Assembly: GCA_035374585.1 (NCBI GenBank)
Contig: DAOSPF010000034.1
Coordinates: forward strand, 1 to 38,009
Direction of reading: 5' to 3'
DNA length: 38,009 nt
From: JAKPQD01 sp029572965
GTDB lineage: Bacteria; Bacteroidota; Bacteroidia; Bacteroidales; DTGW01
Below, piece after piece: positions 16,521-25,803 of the stretch (its first letter is position 1; every line of letters starts with the position of its first letter). The notes under the pieces are model-generated. The model did not search any database, was not told the origin of the DNA, and worked only from the letters and a program-made list of their open reading frames with translations. The position numbers and the translations under genes are program-made.

Positions 16521-19500
16521 ATGAAGATAACAAATAAGGTTTATTCAAAAACTTCAGCATTTCTGCATCATTCCTTTGTATTATCAATATTGCTGGGTTT
16601 ATTTTTGAATGCAAACAGTCAAACATCTATAAGCGACGTAAAACCAGATAACTTCAGTAATGCTCTGGCTCTTTTCAAGCAGGGAAAATATGCAGCGGCA
16701 CAAGCTAAGTTTGAAAGCATTGCTAATAATGATGTTTCAAAAAGCAATGACATCAAAAGAGAAGCTTTGTATTACTCTTTTCTTTGTTCACAACAGCTAT
16801 TGCTCAATGATGCCGAAAATAAGGGGTTAGAATTCATTAAAACCTACGGGGGAAGCAGTAAAGCAAATGATGTATATTTCCAGCTGGGTCTTAACCAATA
16901 CGTTTGGAAGCGTTATCCTAAGGCTATAGACTATTTTGCTAAGGTTAAAAAAAGTGAGCTTACCGAAAGCCAGCAATCAGAATATATTTTCAAATACGGT
17001 TACAGCTTTTTCATGCTCGATAGCTTGGAAAAAGCCCGCAAACAGTTTTACGAACTGATAGACATCGATACACGCTACACCCCATCGGCAATTTATTACT
17101 ACGCCCATATTGCCTATACCCAGAAAAACTACGAAACAGCATTGCAAAACTTCTTAAAAATAAAAGATGATGAGATGTTTGCTGCTATCGTCCCTTACTA
17201 TATCAGTCAAATCTACTATATACAAGAAAAGTACGATGCTTTAATTGAATATGCACAACCTTTGCTCGACTCAGTCATTGAATCACGTGCAGCCGAGATG
17301 AACCGGCTTGTTGCAGATGCCTATTATCAGAAAAAAAACTACGATAAAGCATTGACTTACTATAATGTTTTTCTCTCGAAAAAATCTGACCTCAAAGCTG
17401 CAGAATACTACCAACCCGCCTTTTGCTATTATATGAAGTCCGATTTTCAAAAAGCAATCCCTCTTTTTGAAAAAGCAGCCTTAGACGACAGTCTTACCGG
17501 GCAATACGCCAACTATCAACTTGGAGACTGTTATTTAAAGACCAATCAAAAACAAAAGGCCCAAATGGCTTTTGCTTCGGCAGCTAAAGACAGCTTCGAC
17601 AAACAAGTAAAAGAAGAGTCAACTTTTAACTTTGCAGTACTTACTTACCAATTGTCTGACAAGCCTTTCAACAGCGCCATCAAAGCCATGACCGATTATC
17701 TTGATGCTTACCCCAATTCTCTAAGAAAAGACGAGGCCTATAATTACCTTATATTGGCTTGCATCAATACCCAGAACTATGGACAGGCATTGAAATACCT
17801 TTCTAATGTCAGAAAAAATGAGCCAAAAGTAAAAAAAGCATACCAAAGAGCTTCATTTTTCAGGGGATTGGAGTTGTACAACAATTTGGAATTTGATACA
17901 GCAGCCGTTTTGTTTGAGTCTTCCTTAAAATATGCTGAACAGGAGCCTATTTTGGCCGCCAGGGCCAATTACTGGTTAGGCGAAATAAGCTTTAGAAAAA
18001 AGCTATACGATGAGGCTCTCGAATATTACAACCTTTTCATAAAGTCGCCTGTGGCAAAACAAGCCAGCGAATATAGTATGGTTAGTTACAACCAGGCCTA
18101 TTGCTACTTTAATATGAAAAACTACTCGGCAGCCAACGAAAACTTCCAAAAATTTTATAAAACCGAGAAACCTAAAAAATCAAAACTCTATGCCGATGCT
18201 TGCTCTCGCATTGGCGATTGCATTTTCTCTACAGGCCAGTATAGTGAAGCTATAACATATTACAATGAAGCTATCGTGGCTGATGCCGCTGACAAAGACT
18301 ACGCAACATTTCAGAAAGCCTTTGCTATGGGGCTTATGGGTAAACACCCTCAAAAAATTGAGATTTTAAACAACCTGCTTAAAGACATGCCACAAACTAA
18401 ACTGGCAGACAATGCTTTATTTGAAATTGGCCGCAGCCATGTGGTTTTACAAAACAATCCTAAAGCAGTCAAAAGCTTTAAAAGTATTATCAAGGATTAC
18501 CCATCGAGCAGCTTTGTTCCAAAAGCAATGCTCCAGCTTGGCATGATTGATTACAACGATGGCCGCAACGACTCAGCTATTGCAAGGTACAAACAGGTTA
18601 TTGCGTTATATCCTGCCACCCCCGAAGCCCGCAATGCCTTGAATGGTATCCGCACCATCATGATTGAACAAGACCAGCTCGATGCCTTTATGGCTTACGC
18701 CGAAACTTTGGGGAGCTTTGCAAACATTACCCAATCGGCACAAGACTCTCTGCTGTTTTTTTCGGCCGAGAAAATATACACCTCAAGCCGCTTTGTTGAA
18801 GCTATAGACGCATTTCAAAAATATATAGACAAATTCCCATCTGGAAATTTCATTATCAATGCATGGTATTTACAAGGAATCTGCTATATTGCTATGTCGC
18901 GCCAGTCTGATGCCCTAAAAAACTTTGAAAAAATTATTGCCAAACCCAGGACAAGCTTTACAGAACCTGCATTGCTGGAAGCTTCAAAAATATACATGAG
19001 CAAAAAGAATTACCAGGAAGCCCTTGCCTACTCTATTATTCTCGACAGTATAGCCGAAACCCCTGAAAATGCAATGATTGCAAAGTTGCAAAAAACAGAA
19101 GCCTATTTTGTACTGCAACAATACAATGAATGTATCACAGTTGCCTCAAAATTACTGGCTTTACCATCTTTAACCCCTGAAAATGAACGAAAAGCAAGGT
19201 ATTTTCTTGCCAAAGCTTTATATATGAACAATGAAGAGGCTAAGGCTACCGAGCAATTGCGCAGATTAGCCAAAGACATTAAAAATGCCGAAGGGGCCGA
19301 AGCTGAATACTTGTTAATCAAAATGCTTTATGAACAAAAACAGCCAGACAAAGCTTACAAAGAAATATTCAAATTTATTGACCGCAATACCCCTCATCAA
19401 TACTGGCTGGCAAAAGCATACATAATTCTTGCCCAAATTTATGCAGAGAAAAATGACAAGTTCCAGGCTGTCAAAACCCTCGAAAGTATTATTGAAAACT

Positions 19501-19628
19501 ACGATATCAGCAATGATGGGATATTGGACGAAGCTAAGAAACTAAAAAACAAGCTTCAAAACAATAAAACTCAAAAATCTTCTGATGATGAGTTTAAAAT
19601 AGCCGAACCAATTAATGATTTGCAATAA
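16521..19628 (+). CDS. Very large secreted TPR protein
   Basis: 1035 aa from the ATG at 16521; the TTG one codon earlier extends the frame but is an unlikely start. A signal peptide or anchor (about 18-34, ending NANSQT) is followed by TPR-type helix pairs through almost the whole length (ALALFKQGKYAAAQAKFESIA, ALTYYNVFLSKKSDLKAAEYY, AITYYNEAIVADAADKDYATF, AVKSFKSIIKDYPSSSFVPKA, ALKNFEKIIAKP), including several YbgF/BamD-like repeats (FKSIIKDYP-S-FVPKAMLQLG). It should form a long superhelix in the periplasm and act as scaffold. The beta-barrel gene follows after 11 bp, so the two are co-transcribed. A role in outer-membrane assembly or cargo delivery is inferred only. Confidence 0.85.
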   Translation: MKITNKVYSKTSAFLHHSFVLSILLGLFLNANSQTSISDVKPDNFSNALALFKQGKYAAAQAKFESIANNDVSKSNDIKREALYYSFLCSQQLLLNDAENKGLEFIKTYGGSSKANDVYFQLGLNQYVWKRYPKAIDYFAKVKKSELTESQQSEYIFKYGYSFFMLDSLEKARKQFYELIDIDTRYTPSAIYYYAHIAYTQKNYETALQNFLKIKDDEMFAAIVPYYISQIYYIQEKYDALIEYAQPLLDSVIESRAAEMNRLVADAYYQKKNYDKALTYYNVFLSKKSDLKAAEYYQPAFCYYMKSDFQKAIPLFEKAALDDSLTGQYANYQLGDCYLKTNQKQKAQMAFASAAKDSFDKQVKEESTFNFAVLTYQLSDKPFNSAIKAMTDYLDAYPNSLRKDEAYNYLILACINTQNYGQALKYLSNVRKNEPKVKKAYQRASFFRGLELYNNLEFDTAAVLFESSLKYAEQEPILAARANYWLGEISFRKKLYDEALEYYNLFIKSPVAKQASEYSMVSYNQAYCYFNMKNYSAANENFQKFYKTEKPKKSKLYADACSRIGDCIFSTGQYSEAITYYNEAIVADAADKDYATFQKAFAMGLMGKHPQKIEILNNLLKDMPQTKLADNALFEIGRSHVVLQNNPKAVKSFKSIIKDYPSSSFVPKAMLQLGMIDYNDGRNDSAIARYKQVIALYPATPEARNALNGIRTIMIEQDQLDAFMAYAETLGSFANITQSAQDSLLFFSAEKIYTSSRFVEAIDAFQKYIDKFPSGNFIINAWYLQGICYIAMSRQSDALKNFEKIIAKPRTSFTEPALLEASKIYMSKKNYQEALAYSIILDSIAETPENAMIAKLQKTEAYFVLQQYNECITVASKLLALPSLTPENERKARYFLAKALYMNNEEAKATEQLRRLAKDIKNAEGAEAEYLLIKMLYEQKQPDKAYKEIFKFIDRNTPHQYWLAKAYIILAQIYAEKNDKFQAVKTLESIIENYDISNDGILDEAKKLKNKLQNNKTQKSSDDEFKIAEPINDLQ

Positions 19629-19639
19629 AATTAAAAACA

Positions 19640-21298
19640 ATGAACTGTAATATTTCCAAAAATATAATCTTCACTGGTATTATAGCTTTTGCAAGCATGT
19701 CTTTAACAGGTCAGGACCTGAAAAAAGACATCACAGTTACCAAATCATATATCCCAACTATTCAGGAAGCTGCCAAGATTAACCAAATGCCGGTATTTAA
19801 TGATACCGGGTATGTTGAACCTGATTACAAATACCAAATTAAGCCCTTAGCATTTCATTTGCCATATCAAATAAAACCCTTACCTTCTGCCAAGATGGCC
19901 AAAGAAACATGGGACAATGTTTACAACAACTATGCACTTCTTGGCTTCGGAAACCCTTATTCTCCATTAGCTGAAATTAGTATCAACAGTGGCCGGACAA
20001 AAAATTACATGTATGGCATTAATTTGTACCATCATTCGGCCAATGGAAAAGTACGCCTGAAAAAAGACCCTGATTATAAAGTTAATGCCCCCTTTTCTTT
20101 CACCTCTGTCAACGGAAATGGCAAATATATACTCGATTACGCCTCTATACAAGGCAACATTGGATATAACCATCATCGTTTGGCCTATTACGGAGTGGAC
20201 ACAGCATTCTTAAACAGTTATAAAGAGGATTCCAATAAGCAATTTTACAACAATGCTTATTTTGACCTGCTTTTCAAATCAACCAACCTGGCTTATGACC
20301 AACCAGACTATATTGCCAAAACGTCATATAACTTTTTCTCAGATAAAACAGGTTATTCTGAGAATAACTTTTCGCTAAACGCTACATACATGCACCCTTA
20401 TAAGAAATTAAAACTTGGAGGTTCAATTCTTTACCAGGTTTCTGAGCCTTCACAACCTGCTGACAGCGGGTCAAGTTCTATCTTTCTTTTTAAACCAACC
20501 GTTACAAAAAAAATACAAAACGTTAATATCAGCGCGGGTTTGAATATCTGGGTTGACAATTACCAATCACTCTCGACCATTTATTCACAGCCTTTTGCTT
20601 CGTTAGACGTGGTGGTTGTCCCAGAAGTATTACAAGCCCAATTGGGCTACGAAAGCCAACTACAGCTAAACAACGCCACTTACCTGATTACTGTCAACCC
20701 TTTCATGAAATCGGGAATTACATCACCTACTACATATTCTAAGAATATTTTCAGCGCTAATATCACAGCAGACATTAGCAATACCGCAACAATGGCATTG
20801 GCAGTATCGTACAGCAACAATAAAGACCAGGTTTTATGGCGCAATGATGCAACATCAACATTGAAAAACAAGTTTGTACCTGTAATAGACGACGTTGAAA
20901 CTATCAAAGTAAAGACTTCCTTGATTTTTACGCCGACAAAAAGCTTCAATGCCACTATAGAAGCTGGATTCAACAACTACACTACCTTACGCGAAAAGAA
21001 AGCCTGGGGCTTACCTTCATTTGAAGGCAATACCACCATACGATACAACATCCAGGACAAAATTATCAGCACCACACAGGTGTACCTTGTTGGCCCACGC
21101 TATTACGAAACTGTTGCAAATACCTCAAAATCGCTGCCTGCCTTTGTTGACTTTAACGAAAACATTGAATACCAATATACAAAGCTGTTTAGCATATTTG
21201 TGCAAGTCAAGAACCTTACTGCTTCTCAATATGAATACTGGAACAACTATTCATCCTACCGTTTTCAGTTTATGGCCGGGGTGAGATATGTATTTTAA
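19640..21298 (+). CDS. Outer-membrane beta-barrel protein (TonB-dependent receptor-like)
   Basis: 552 aa. A signal peptide (about 1-24, ending LTGQD) precedes a short non-barrel region (25-95, KKDITVTKSYIPTIQEAAKI) and then a beta-barrel of alternating strands ending KNLTASQYEYWNNYSSYRFQFMAGVRYVF with a terminal phenylalanine. The ending resembles TonB-dependent receptors, but no plug domain of normal length and no TonB box is recognisable, and 552 aa is short for a full receptor. It sits 11 bp behind the giant TPR gene, suggesting the two proteins act as a pair. Substrate or function unknown. Confidence 0.75.
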   Translation: MNCNISKNIIFTGIIAFASMSLTGQDLKKDITVTKSYIPTIQEAAKINQMPVFNDTGYVEPDYKYQIKPLAFHLPYQIKPLPSAKMAKETWDNVYNNYALLGFGNPYSPLAEISINSGRTKNYMYGINLYHHSANGKVRLKKDPDYKVNAPFSFTSVNGNGKYILDYASIQGNIGYNHHRLAYYGVDTAFLNSYKEDSNKQFYNNAYFDLLFKSTNLAYDQPDYIAKTSYNFFSDKTGYSENNFSLNATYMHPYKKLKLGGSILYQVSEPSQPADSGSSSIFLFKPTVTKKIQNVNISAGLNIWVDNYQSLSTIYSQPFASLDVVVVPEVLQAQLGYESQLQLNNATYLITVNPFMKSGITSPTTYSKNIFSANITADISNTATMALAVSYSNNKDQVLWRNDATSTLKNKFVPVIDDVETIKVKTSLIFTPTKSFNATIEAGFNNYTTLREKKAWGLPSFEGNTTIRYNIQDKIISTTQVYLVGPRYYETVANTSKSLPAFVDFNENIEYQYTKLFSIFVQVKNLTASQYEYWNNYSSYRFQFMAGVRYVF

Positions 21299-21631
21299 CA
21301 TAATTAGTAGAAAATTACCCTTTTAGGCATTTCTCATACTTTGTTCCCCAAACATTTCTTGCCTATAATTCAGCCTTAGCCGGCAAATTTACAGGCAACG
21401 CTGAGTTGCTTACTGACACATACATAAAATACATAACCTTAAAAAGAATTTATAATCTTTGAATTTTTAACATTTTTAGCACGATTTTTGAATAAAATAC
21501 AAATAAATATACATCAACTTTGTATAAATATAAACAGATATTCCTTTGATTTACCAAAAAGATGTAGTACCATTGCATACGAAAACAGAACGTATTTCAT
21601 ATATACATAATTTATTAAAAATAAGCGCATT
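21299..21631. other. 333-bp intergenic region upstream of ornithine aminotransferase
   Basis: AT-rich, no open frame or hairpin of note. It must hold the end of the TPR/barrel operon and the promoter of the aminotransferase gene. Candidate CTTTG motifs near 21455 and 21518 do not match TAnnTTTG well, so I do not place a promoter. Confidence 0.5.
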
Positions 21632-22852
21632 ATGGCTAAAATGACAACTCAGGATTACATTGCACTCGAAGATAAATACGGTGCACACAACTATCACCCG
21701 CTCCCGGTAGTGTTGGAAAAAGGCGAAGGCCCTTTTGTTTGGGATGTTGAAGGTAAAAAGTATTTTGACTTTCTTTCAGCTTATTCGGCTGTAAACCAAG
21801 GACATTGCCATCCTAAAATTATCAAAGCTTTAAAAGATCAAGCAGAAAAACTAACCCTTACTTCAAGGGCTTTCTATAGCAATACTTTAGGTGAATACGA
21901 AAAATTTGTTACCAGTTACTTTGGCTACGACAAGGTATTGCCAATGAACTCGGGTGCTGAAGGTGATGAAACAGCATTAAAGCTTTGCCGTAAATGGGCC
22001 TACAAAGTTAAAGGCATCAAAGACGGCCAGGCTAAGATTATAGTATGTGATGGCAACTTTCACGGACGTACCATTACTATTGTTTCGATGAGTACCGACC
22101 CTGATTCTTATGGTGGATTTGGCCCTTTTACTCCTGGTTTTATCAAAATCCAGTACAACAACCTCAATGAGCTTGCAAAAGCATTGGAAGACCCGGATGT
22201 AGCAGGTTTTCTTGTTGAACCTATCCAGGGCGAAGCTGGTGTTTATGTTCCAGATGCCGGATACCTCAAGAAAGCTTACGAAATGTGTAAAGCTAAGAAC
22301 GTATTGTTCATTGCAGACGAAGTACAAACAGGCCTTTGCCGTACAGGTAAAAAGCTTTGCTGCGACCATGAAGGCGTCCGTCCGGATATTTTAATCCTTG
22401 GAAAAGCTCTTTCTGGAGGTGTAATGCCTATTTCTGCCGTGCTTGCTGACGATGAAATTATGCTTACCATCAAACCCGGCGAACATGGTTCAACTTTTGG
22501 AGGTAACCCGCTTGCTTGTAAAGTAGCTATCGCAGCCCTTCAGGTTCTTGAAGAAGAAAAACTGGCCGAAAATGCAGAACGCCTTGGTAAAATATTCCGC
22601 GATGAAATTAGCAAAATACAATCTCCACTTATCGAAATTGTCCGTGGTAAAGGTTTGCTCAATGCTGTGGTTATAAAACCTCACAAAGGAAAAGAAGCCT
22701 GGGATGTTTGTGTAGCTTTGAAAGAAAATGGTTTGCTTGCTAAACCAACACACCAGCACATCATCCGTTTTGCCCCCCCTCTGGTAATCAACGAAGCTCA
22801 AATTCGTGAAGCTATTGACATCATTGGCAAAACAATTAAGTCATTTGAATAA
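21632..22852 (+). CDS. rocD: Ornithine aminotransferase
   Basis: 406 aa class-III PLP enzyme that converts ornithine and 2-oxoglutarate to glutamate semialdehyde and glutamate, linking arginine and proline metabolism in the cytoplasm. Visible features: YGAHNYHPLPVVLEKGEG, the FYSN segment (residues 81-84), GNFHGRT (141-147), EPIQGEAGV, PLP-ring aspartate D229 (FIADEVQTG), Schiff-base lysine K258 (ILGKALSGG) and GSTFGGNPLA. The usual GAEAVETA is GAEGDETA here, a small departure. It is monocistronic with a strong terminator 19 bp downstream. Confidence 0.93.
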   Translation: MAKMTTQDYIALEDKYGAHNYHPLPVVLEKGEGPFVWDVEGKKYFDFLSAYSAVNQGHCHPKIIKALKDQAEKLTLTSRAFYSNTLGEYEKFVTSYFGYDKVLPMNSGAEGDETALKLCRKWAYKVKGIKDGQAKIIVCDGNFHGRTITIVSMSTDPDSYGGFGPFTPGFIKIQYNNLNELAKALEDPDVAGFLVEPIQGEAGVYVPDAGYLKKAYEMCKAKNVLFIADEVQTGLCRTGKKLCCDHEGVRPDILILGKALSGGVMPISAVLADDEIMLTIKPGEHGSTFGGNPLACKVAIAALQVLEEEKLAENAERLGKIFRDEISKIQSPLIEIVRGKGLLNAVVIKPHKGKEAWDVCVALKENGLLAKPTHQHIIRFAPPLVINEAQIREAIDIIGKTIKSFE

Positions 22853-22870
22853 AAGTTAATATGTATTTCC

Positions 22871-22908
22871 AAAAAGCTGTCAAAGTATAAATTGACAGCT
22901 TTTTGTAT
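22871..22908 (+). terminator. Terminator of ornithine aminotransferase
   Basis: Perfect 12-bp stem AAAAGCTGTCAA / TTGACAGCTTTT (22872-22883 and 22892-22903) with an 8-nt loop, followed by a T-rich tract (TTTTGTATTTTTG). It starts 19 bp after the stop codon. Confidence 0.85.
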
Positions 22909-22998
22909 TTTTGTACTATCCTCATTGTAGTATATTTATAGTAAATGTATTGCATTTTAATAGTATCCCTAATTGTTTCTATTGGCCTTTTTGCTCAA

Positions 22999-23006
22999 TA
23001 TTTTTG
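22999..23006 (+). promoter_or_regulatory. Candidate -7 promoter element of the GH16 gene
   Basis: TATTTTTG matches TAnnTTTG and lies 11 bp upstream of the ATG at 23018, which would give a very short leader. A -33 partner is only weakly present (ATTG about 22 bp upstream). Confidence 0.35.
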
Positions 23007-23017
23007 TATAAAAAAAC

Positions 23018-23803
23018 ATGACAAAAATTATAGCTGTTTTATTGTTTCTAACGACTCTTTGTGTTAAAGGCCAGGAATCAAAATACCAGTTAATATGGGC
23101 AGATGAGTTCAATCAAAGTTATTTAGATACCAATTATTGGACTATTGAAGTCAATGGCCATGGTGGCGGAAATAATGAATTACAATATTATACAGATAGG
23201 GCTTCAAATATCAGGCTGGAAAACGGTCTGCTTGTTATAGAAGCCCATCAAGAGCCGTTTCTGGAAAAACAATACACCTCAGCCCGCATAAAAACGCAGA
23301 AAAAAGCCTTCTGGAAATATGGACGCTTTGAAGCCCGCATGAAATTGCCTTACGGTCAAGGAATGTGGCCAGCATTTTGGATGCTCGGAGAAAATATTTC
23401 TTCTGTAGGATGGCCAAAGTGTGGCGAAATAGATATCATGGAAATGATTGGCGGAAATGCCAATGATTCAACCGTATATTCTACCCTGCATTGGGCAAAT
23501 ATCGAAGATGGAGGCCATAAACAACATGGCGACACGCTGAAACTTATCTCTGGCAAACTTGCTGACGATTTTCACGTTTATGCTGTTGAATGGGACGAAA
23601 AAACAATAAAAGCCTTTTGCGACAACGCCTGTTTCTTTATAATAGATATCAATAGCCCTGAAATGCACGCTTTTCATAACAATTTTTTTATCATCCTTAA
23701 TTATGCTGTAGGCGGCAACTGGCCAGGCAGCCCAATTGAAACCACCGTTTTTCCCCAAAAAATGCAGGTGGACTATGTCAGGGTTTATAAAAAGCATGAT
23801 TAA
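23018..23803 (+). CDS. Secreted GH16 family beta-glucanase
   Basis: 261 aa. Signal peptide about 1-19 (ending VKGQE), then one GH16 catalytic domain over the rest of the protein. The signature GEIDIMEMIG gives nucleophile E137, D139 and acid/base E142. Family features ADEFNQSYLD, NNELQYYT, YGRFEARMKLPYGQGMWPAFWMLG and AVGGNWPGSP point to laminarinase/licheninase-type enzymes cutting beta-1,3 or beta-1,3-1,4 glucans. No carbohydrate-binding module or T9SS sorting domain follows, so it is probably periplasmic or released. It is upstream of a lipoprotein and an aldo/keto reductase on the same strand but 110 bp away. Confidence 0.92.
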   Translation: MTKIIAVLLFLTTLCVKGQESKYQLIWADEFNQSYLDTNYWTIEVNGHGGGNNELQYYTDRASNIRLENGLLVIEAHQEPFLEKQYTSARIKTQKKAFWKYGRFEARMKLPYGQGMWPAFWMLGENISSVGWPKCGEIDIMEMIGGNANDSTVYSTLHWANIEDGGHKQHGDTLKLISGKLADDFHVYAVEWDEKTIKAFCDNACFFIIDINSPEMHAFHNNFFIILNYAVGGNWPGSPIETTVFPQKMQVDYVRVYKKHD

Positions 23804-23913
23804 CAGATATTTTGCAGATACTCATTTCTTATCAGACTGATATTTAGGGACAAACTTTTCTAATTTAAGTATATTTTATATCTTTAGCCCATTAATACTA
23901 AAATAAAAGAAAA

Positions 23914-24807
23914 ATGCTTACCAAAAAATTATTATACGTTGCGTTATCAACAATGGTATTGGCTTGTTGTACCCCCGAAGAAGGTGAAGACCTTGTTGAC
24001 CCAAACAATCCTCCGGCCAAAGAAATCGAATACGGCATGGAAGCCAAAATTGGTAAAACTTCATGGAAAGCAGTCAATTTTAGCATACAAATGATTGGCA
24101 AAAATCTGATCATCAGCGGTACCTCTGATACAATGGGCACTATTACCATTCATTTGCAAGATACTGCTGTTGGTACCTATTATCTCAATCCTGCTTCTGG
24201 CAACTATGCCTTTGTAGCCGATACCATCTCTGATGCATTAGGCTATACGTTTGGCAATTCGCTTGCTGGCGGGGCGGTAATAATTAATAAAGTGGACAGA
24301 GATTCGTTAACTATTTCGGGAAACTTCATTTTTACTGCTTACAATGGGGTTCGCCACACAACAACTACATATTCGCAAGGCTCGTTTATCAATATCCCTT
24401 ATTCTGAAACAAGTTTGCCCAAAAAAGGGATGATTTCATACATTAACAACAAAAAAGTAACTGCTGATAGTGTTAAAGCTGGCATTGCTAAGGATGAAAT
24501 AATGTTTATGGCTTACTTTGGCAACGATGAAATTGGCATAGATATTAAAAATGTTTTTAAAGGAAATTATCCTCTTGGCAAAGAATATGCGCATTTGGCC
24601 CGTTACAATACTATAGGCGATACGATTTTATATACTACTAAAGATAATAATTATGTTGGTGGCATTGTATCTATTACCAATATTACCAAAGATTCATTAG
24701 CATCCGGAAGCTTTGTTTTTACTGTTTACAGGGCAAAAGACCGCAAAATAATGAATTTCAACCGTGGAATATTCAACGACATTAAACTTAACAATTATAC
24801 CAAATAA
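23914..24807 (+). CDS. DUF6252-like lipoprotein with internal duplication
   Basis: 297 aa. Lipoprotein signal peptide with lipobox VLAC (Cys18), then TPEEGEDLVDPNNPP. Two tandem halves of about 115 residues (about 42-160 and 173-292) share the same order: a strand with K-x-T/V, GTYYLNP / GNYPLGK, a GGAVIINKVDRDSLTISG / GGIVSITNITKDSLASG segment, FIFTAY / FVFTVY, and a closing G-x-F-x-x-I. This looks like a DUF6252-type beta-rich domain present twice. Its stop is 3 bp before the aldo/keto reductase ATG, so the two are co-transcribed, although no functional link is evident. Role unknown. Confidence 0.75.
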   Translation: MLTKKLLYVALSTMVLACCTPEEGEDLVDPNNPPAKEIEYGMEAKIGKTSWKAVNFSIQMIGKNLIISGTSDTMGTITIHLQDTAVGTYYLNPASGNYAFVADTISDALGYTFGNSLAGGAVIINKVDRDSLTISGNFIFTAYNGVRHTTTTYSQGSFINIPYSETSLPKKGMISYINNKKVTADSVKAGIAKDEIMFMAYFGNDEIGIDIKNVFKGNYPLGKEYAHLARYNTIGDTILYTTKDNNYVGGIVSITNITKDSLASGSFVFTVYRAKDRKIMNFNRGIFNDIKLNNYTK

Positions 24808-24810
24808 ATA

Positions 24811-25803
24811 ATGGCATATACGGCTAACGAGGCAAGGTACAACAACATGGTGTACCGCAGGTGCGGAAAAAGTGGGATAAAGTTGCCGATGATATCTTTG
24901 GGCCTTTGGCACAATTTTGGAGGCGTTGATGTTTTTGAAAATAGCCGCGAAATCCTTTGGCATGCCTTTGATAACGGGATAACCCATTTTGACCTTGCAA
25001 ATAATTACGGCCCACCAGCTGGTTCAGCCGAAGAAACTTTTGGACAGGTGATGGATAAAGACTTTCGTTCATATCGTGACGAAATGATCATTTCTACTAA
25101 AGCAGGCTATTATATGTGGCCAGGTCCCTATGGCGAATGGGGCTCACGAAAGTATCTTGTCTCCAGCTTAGACCAGAGCCTGAAAAGGATGAAGCTTGAC
25201 TATGTGGACATATTCTATTCGCACCGTCCAGACCCTGAAACCCCGATAGAGGAAACCATGATGGCACTTGACCATGTAGTGCGTCAGGGAAAAGCTTTAT
25301 ATGCTGGTATTTCAAACTATACAGCCGAACAAACACAAAAAGCTGCTGAGATTCTTAAAAGTCTTGGAACTCCTTGCCTGATTCACCAAGCCAGATACTC
25401 GATGTTTGACCGTTGGGTCGAGAACGCATTGTTAGATGAATTAGAAAACCAAGGTGCAGGATTGATTGCTTTTTCGCCACTGGCACAGGGGTTGCTTACC
25501 GATAAATATTTACATGGCATTCCTGAAGGTTCGCGAGCTTCAAAAGAGCATGGTTTTCTTAAACCTCAGCATATTACTGACGAAAAGTTGGATAAAATAA
25601 AACAGCTCAACCAAATAGCATTAGATAGAGGCCAAAGCCTTGCCCAGATGGCTATTGCCTGGTTGCTCAAAGACAACAGGGTGACTTCAATATTGGTTGG
25701 CGTAAGCAAAAAGGAACAACTTTACGACTGTATCAAATCTATCGAAAAACTTGAATTTGCTAAAGACGAATTGCAAAAAATAGAGAAAATACTCGGCGTT
25801 TAG
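24811..25803 (+). CDS. Aldo/keto reductase, YghZ (L-glyceraldehyde 3-phosphate reductase)-like
   Basis: 330 aa TIM-barrel NADPH-dependent oxidoreductase. The catalytic tetrad is visible: D61 and Y66 (HFDLANNYG), K97 (ISTKAGY) and H138 (FYSHRPD). RRCGKSGIKLPMISLGLWHNFG, NNYGPPAGSAEETFG and TKAGYYMWPGPYGEWGSRKY are typical of the YghZ/Kv-beta-like AKR subgroup, which reduces aldehydes such as L-glyceraldehyde 3-phosphate and methylglyoxal. It follows the lipoprotein gene by 3 bp. Its stop TAG overlaps the stop of the convergent gene within TTAG at 25800-25803. Confidence 0.9.
   Translation: MAYTANEARYNNMVYRRCGKSGIKLPMISLGLWHNFGGVDVFENSREILWHAFDNGITHFDLANNYGPPAGSAEETFGQVMDKDFRSYRDEMIISTKAGYYMWPGPYGEWGSRKYLVSSLDQSLKRMKLDYVDIFYSHRPDPETPIEETMMALDHVVRQGKALYAGISNYTAEQTQKAAEILKSLGTPCLIHQARYSMFDRWVENALLDELENQGAGLIAFSPLAQGLLTDKYLHGIPEGSRASKEHGFLKPQHITDEKLDKIKQLNQIALDRGQSLAQMAIAWLLKDNRVTSILVGVSKKEQLYDCIKSIEKLEFAKDELQKIEKILGV

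Noticed and set aside
22871..22904. Similarity of the ornithine aminotransferase terminator stem (AGCTGTC...GACAGCT) to spacer 2
   Set aside because: Only the stem bases match; loops and flanks differ, so it is not a credible protospacer.
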